This document shows, one piece after another, positions 60,064 through 64,000 of a DNA stretch of 64,000 bases (its first letter is position 1; each line of letters starts with the position of its first letter). This DNA comes from Paulownia fortunei (lineage: Eukaryota; Streptophyta; Magnoliopsida; Lamiales; Paulowniaceae): contig CM033107.1 of NCBI GenBank assembly GCA_019321725.1, forward strand, positions 12,391,445 through 12,455,444, in the 5' to 3' direction. Position numbers and translations under genes: made by a program. The notes beneath the pieces were generated by a model that was given only the letters and a program-made list of their open reading frames with translations, did no database searches and was not told the origin of the DNA.

Positions 60064-60379
60064 TTTTCACAAGAGGAAATTATTTTTCTTTCTAACCTTT
60101 ATTATGATTAGTGTTGTATATATATACTCATTTTTTCTGACTTTATTCATTTTGAAAGTTTTTTTTCTTTTATTTTTTTTTTGATTAAATGGCGGATAAT
60201 GGTACTTCATGGCTATTAAAGTCGGACTTGTTAATTTTTCAAACAATTGAAATTTTTGTACAAATTTTCTCTGCTTTTCTCATTCTCTTTTCTTGTTCTT
60301 TCAAAATAGGTGACATTTGTCTAACTCTCAAGAAATGATTTCATTTTCTTCCTAAAAATATAATTTTGAAAATTTATAA
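60064..60379. other. AT-rich stretch, no gene seen
   Basis: The stretch contains a T-rich block at 60140-60183 and scattered short frames. It directly follows the Athila pol stop and may be Athila 3' sequence. No LTR start of the kinds seen elsewhere in the window could be recognised. Confidence 0.5.
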
Positions 60380-60863
60380 AATCTGGATTGAAGGATTAAG
60401 GATGCTTATGCACAAGGGCATCCCGGAGGACATACGATGGATAATTGAAGCAAAGGTAAGAGTAGGTGAGTTTCCACATGAGTTTCCAGATTTGCTTACT
60501 AGATACATGCCTGATTTTGGTAAAAGCATATATTCAAAAAAATGAAGGGCAAAAAAAATGAAAGTTTATCACAATTGTGCTAGATAGACTTGCAACACAA
60601 AGTATTGTTCTTTAGGAATGTTATCTAAAAATCGAGAAGATAAACTTAAATTCATTAGGAATGGACTAAATAAGGAATCTTTAGATTATATTATATTGAC
60701 TCTTGAGACGCATTCATGTGGATTGGTACAACGTGTAATTCTTGATTTATGGGATTATTTTCAAAATGAATATGAGCTTTATAGTCGTAGAAACCTGACA
60801 TTAAAAGACCTTGTTTGCCAGTTTATAAGAAAACTGGATGGGAAGCATATCATCGACCCATAG
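60380..60863 (+). pseudogene. Unrecognised broken reading frame
   Basis: Two protein-like pieces lie one after the other. The first, about 60380-60543, reads IWIEGLRMLMHKGIPEDI, then VGEFPHEFPDLLTRYMPDFG, and ends at a stop. The second starts at ATG 60618 and runs 81 aa to the TAG at 60861-60863 (MLSKNREDKLKFIRNGLN, later LWDYFQNEYELYSRR). They are joined by about 75 bp with stops. The composition is balanced and hydrophilic, with amphipathic-looking leucine spacing, unlike the surrounding AT-rich noise, so it is likely an old coding sequence. I do not recognise the family; it is neither gag nor pol as seen elsewhere here. It lies just upstream of the LOG relic and on the same strand, so the two might have been carried in together, but nothing proves it. 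Confidence 0.4.
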
Positions 60864-61094
60864 ATGGCATTTAAGCTGTTATTGGTCGTAAAACCAGAGT
60901 AAGATGTAAGCCACAATCACAACTACATATACATTCGCATGTAAGTAGGTAATTTTAAATTTTGTGTATATCTTTATTTTCAACCTTTTTGACAAAGAAA
61001 AAGACATGTAATAAATGCATTCCATGTTCACACCTCAATTAATAGCACCATACTCATTCTATTTTTGCACAACTTATTTTCAAAAATAAAAAAA
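60864..61094. other. Spacer between the unknown frame and the LOG relic, no gene seen
   Basis: AT-rich and without a frame. I see no promoter motif I would trust. Confidence 0.5.
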
Positions 61095-61735
61095 ATTGGA
61101 AGTTTCTTCGAGTTGCAAATTCAACTGCATTTATGTTGTGGATCCAATCTAGAAAAAATGATGAGTTTATAGGGGTAGCCAATAACCTTGGTAGAACTTT
61201 AACAGAAAGAAAAAATCATTTATTGTATGGGAGAGGCAGTTTGGGGTTAATGGAGAGTGTTGTTATTTCTGTTTATGTACGAGGAGTCAAAGTTCTGGGA
61301 GCTATCCCAAAGTCTTTAACAATACAGAATATCACAGGTATGACCATTGGAGATGAGCTAAAAGTGTCATATATTCAGGACAGAATGACTAACATGTTAA
61401 ATAATGCAGATGCATTCATCATTCTACCTAATGCTTTTGGTACATTAGATGAATTATTCCAAGTTGTCTCTTGAGCACAACACAACATTCACCAAAAATC
61501 TATAGGTACTCTTAATGTTAATGGTTTTTATGATGGTTTGTTGTCTTTTGTAGATCATGCGATGAAAAAAAGTTTTATTTCACCATCTGCAAGAAAGAAT
61601 CGTCATTTCTGCTCCGACACCTGACCAGCTGATTGATCAACTTCTAGCATATGTGCCAGAACCTGATCCAACCTTGGCCAATATGGATTGGTCCAATAGA
61701 AATAACGGTCGAAAATGAAAATTGAATTTGATACT
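61095..61735 (+). pseudogene. Intronless LOG-family pseudogene (cytokinin riboside monophosphate phosphoribohydrolase)
   Basis: LOG enzymes release active cytokinin bases from riboside 5'-monophosphates. The 113-aa open piece at 61133-61474 reads VANNLGRTLTERKNHLLYG, then GRGSLGLM (normally GGGSxGLMG), KVLGAIPKSL, NITGMTIGDE, and PNAFGTLDELFQ, the counterpart of the PGGxGTxEE active-site motif, with both glycines lost. A TGA replaces the next Trp codon (SW becomes S, stop). The text then continues IHQKSIGTLNVNGFYDGLLSFVDHA, shifts frame at about 61590, and ends VISAPTPDQLIDQLLAYVP and EPDPTLANMDW near 61690; a stop and KLNLIL follow like the normal KRKLDL end. Upstream, CGSN at about 61137 in another frame is the N-terminal CGS box. 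Nearly the whole protein lies in about 640 bp without introns, whereas plant LOG genes have several, so a retrocopy is likely. No poly(A) tail is evident. It is surely non-functional. Confidence 0.88.
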
Positions 61736-61825
61736 TATTGTTAATGGTTTCATCTAATAGTATGTGTTTTTTTTTGTTTCAGCTTTATTTTTTTAGCTAT
61801 ACTGCAGGTGATATAGGTCTCCAGA

Positions 61826-64000
61826 GGAAAATAAGATTTAGCACATGCAATAGTCATAGACGTGATTATTGAAAGCTAAAGGAAGTAACAAAGCTTGTTT
61901 TAGGGATATAATCGGTTACTTTCTAATGATAGATTTGATATGTCTCAGGAGGGAATATCATACACAACCATAATTCCTGTTGTCACACAACTAAACATCA
62001 ATCCTAGCCACATGCATGTGAGATTCATAATGACATAGATTTCCCTTGGTTTTAATCCACTATTTTCCTTGGTCTTGATTGTTTGATGTTTTTGCTTATT
62101 TGTTTGTTAAAGTTTTCAATCAACTAACCAGACTTTTGACTCGATAAAATATAGTTAGATGGTCTAAGATTTGGTAGTTGCATGCACACTTTCTTGGGAG
62201 ACGATAACCCTTCTCTTTCACTAATACTAAAACTTGACACTGTAAACTTGTGGAATTTAATTGCACAAAAAGTAAATACATTAGTCATTTATGATAGACC
62301 AAGACATAAATGGATATTAATAGAATGAATGCTTATTTTTCTACCTCGCATTAGGAAAGTTTTTGCTTGTAATTCTATTTAGGATAATCTATACACACAA
62401 ATAAACTTACCATCTCAATCTATCTAAAAGGATAGATGTTTGTCACCATTGTAAATATTTAGGGTAGGGAAGAGAGGGAGCACAAATATTGACTTGCTTA
62501 GTTGAATTAGAAGGGGTTCTAATTCAATTTTACACTTTATTGATATCAATCGTTAAGGTTGATTAATTTTTCTTTGGTATTGGGTGTCAAATATGATCCT
62601 TTATCTGAAAGGGGTTGCAAAGGATAATAAAAAAATAGAGATTAAGAGAAAAGATGATCTTTAAGCTTAAGAATAAGGCAAGCGCTTTATTGGCTATAGG
62701 AATAATCCACTTAACTCTAGATGGGATTAGGGTAGTATTAGTTGTTTATCTTTGCTACATTAACAAATAAATTATACAATCCCAAATTTCATGCTACATA
62801 ATCAACAAAGTAATTATAGAATTAGATAATAAAAAAAAGTGCATACTTGTGGTAAGCTAAATTTGGCCATATCTCTAAAAAAGAGTTCACAAGATGGCAT
62901 AATTGCTTAACCTCTTGGACTTGCATGAGGTGCCGACTTGTCAATTTTGTCTCAAGGGAAAGATGATCAAATCACCATTTGTGGACAAATGAAGCAAACT
63001 ACTCATTTGGATTTGATCCAAATGGACATATGCAGTCCAATAAATATTAGTGCACAAACGATCTATTCTCACTTCATTACTCTAAGATCCTTTGAAGGAT
63101 TTAAAGAATCCAGACACGAAATTGAGAATCAAGCTGGCTAAAATATTAAATTTGTTGATGTAATTGAGGATGAGAATACGAATGTGGTAAGTTCTTCGAT
63201 TAATTAATTGAGAATTTGATTCTCTTTAAGTGAATCTATGTTGAGTTTCACCCATTTTCTCTTTTATTTTAGGATTACATCATAGAATCAACGATATTCT
63301 TATCAAGTAAGAATGTCATTTAAGTTGGTACCCAAAACATTGTATGAGATATGATGTGGAAAAGATCCCTTGAATACTTACATAAAGGTATGAAGGGGCT
63401 TGCTTTCTTAAAGTAGTAGTAGGATATAAGTTGAATGTGAAATCCAGCTTATGAAAATTTGTAGAGTATCTAAAGAAATTCATTGGATACTATTTCTATG
63501 ATACCTAGGAACAAAGGAATTTGTTTTCTAGGAATGCCACCTTCTTGAAAAGAAGGAAATTCTATTAGAAAGAAAAGGCCAGATCATAGAGCTTGAAAGA
63601 GTTCAAGAACCATGGTTTGTCCCACATATGGTAATGGTGTATGTACAAATTACTAAAACTTCTAGTGCACAACCTCCAAGGAGATATGAAAAGATCTCAG
63701 GCCACTTATAAAATAAGAGCCTCTTGTTAGAGAGCAACAAAGAGTATCTCTTTTTTAAATATTGATCTACGTAAAGAGTAATGATGTATGACATCGGTTC
63801 GGGGATATGGCGAAATGCTAAGCAATCCAAAATAAACTCCATGTACTCCAACAAAGTGTTGACCTTGGTGGGCCCATTGGTGGGAATGGTTCATATTGGC
63901 TACAATTAGGTCTACTAAATATAAAATTGAAGAACATTAGGAGATGGTAACCTATAAAGGTACGATTGTAATAAAGTGTTATGCTTAAAATCAAGGTGTT
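61826..64000 (+). mobile_element. Copia fragment, inverted copy of 42526-44275
   Basis: From 61826 (AAAATAAGATTTAGCACA) to the window end the sequence is the reverse complement of 44275 down to 42526, with high similarity by eye. It includes the GGAGGGAATATCATACACAAC block and the ATATGATCCTTTATCTG block. Coding content is copia: a damaged zinc-knuckle region near 62440, a short integrase stretch at 62930-63140 (SPINISAQTIYSHFIT, then ESRHEIENQAG, with most of the core deleted between them), the integrase C-terminus and linker at 63270-63800, and the beginning of RT at the edge. About 470 bp at 62710-63175 are absent from the other copy. The element continues beyond the window. Confidence 0.82.

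Noticed and set aside
61133..61474. A functional LOG gene
   Set aside because: The active-site PGG motif is lost, a stop replaces a conserved Trp, the frame shifts afterwards and the N-terminus is out of frame.

Overview
The window looks like a transposon-rich, probably pericentromeric or intergenic heterochromatic stretch of a flowering-plant nuclear genome. It is AT-rich and almost entirely made of nested, decayed LTR retrotransposons. The protein signatures are Ty1/copia pol, Ty3/gypsy Tekay/Del-like chromovirus pol and Ty3/gypsy Athila-like gag and pol. Primer-binding sites match initiator tRNA-Met (TGGTATCAGAGCC) and tRNA-Asp (an Athila trait). A plant-type LOG cytokinin-activating gene relic agrees with a plant source. 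Two runs of exactly 100 N (2368-2467 and 58275-58374) are scaffold gaps. I see no intact host gene, no rRNA or tRNA gene and no CRISPR array.

Layout, left to right. 1-1560 is extremely AT-rich and opens with a ~59-bp tandem repeat. 1560-2367 is a broken, unidentified coding relic, possibly the N-terminal part of a Mutator-like transposase. 2470-3240 is a minus-strand gypsy gag/protease relic. 3255-4695 is a copia pol relic cut by the 5' LTR of another copia element (4696-9696). That LTR is itself split by a Tekay-like solo LTR (6796-9672) with a perfect 5-bp target duplication, CCCCG. Copia leader follows (9697-11095), then half a copia LTR (11095-11935), an Athila gag-PBS-LTR on the minus strand (11936-14510), a copia LTR scrap (14511-14691) and a deleted copia element with a full 3' LTR (14692-19730). 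A second copia RT/RNase H fragment (19731-20801) is interrupted by Tekay-like elements: LTR1 20802-23963, pol 23964-27331, LTR2 27332-30521, a rearranged inverted leader piece at 30690-31028, then the best-preserved element at 31034-38499.

The right half is mostly minus-strand copia: an LTR scrap 38500-39029, 3' LTR 39030-41182, pol 41183-44275 and a truncated LTR 44442-46494. A copia leader scrap, an Athila-type 3' LTR and its internal remnant follow (46495-49730). Next comes a longer copia element with recognisable gag, protease, RT and RNase H and a full 3' LTR (49731-56724), abutted by an Athila 3' LTR (56725-57971). After the second gap there is plus-strand Athila RNase H/integrase (58375-60063), an unrecognised reading frame (about 60380-60863), an intronless LOG pseudogene (about 61095-61735) and a copia fragment (61826-64000) that is an inverted copy of 42526-44275.

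Every polyprotein carries stops or frameshifts, and several catalytic residues are lost, so nothing here looks autonomous. The most useful signals are the solo LTR with its target duplication, the LOG retrocopy, the inverted and templated rearrangements, a CpG-rich island inside an Athila-like LTR and a cluster of RY (CATGCA) motifs in a Tekay-like LTR. Domain and lineage calls come from reading translations by eye; no database search was possible.
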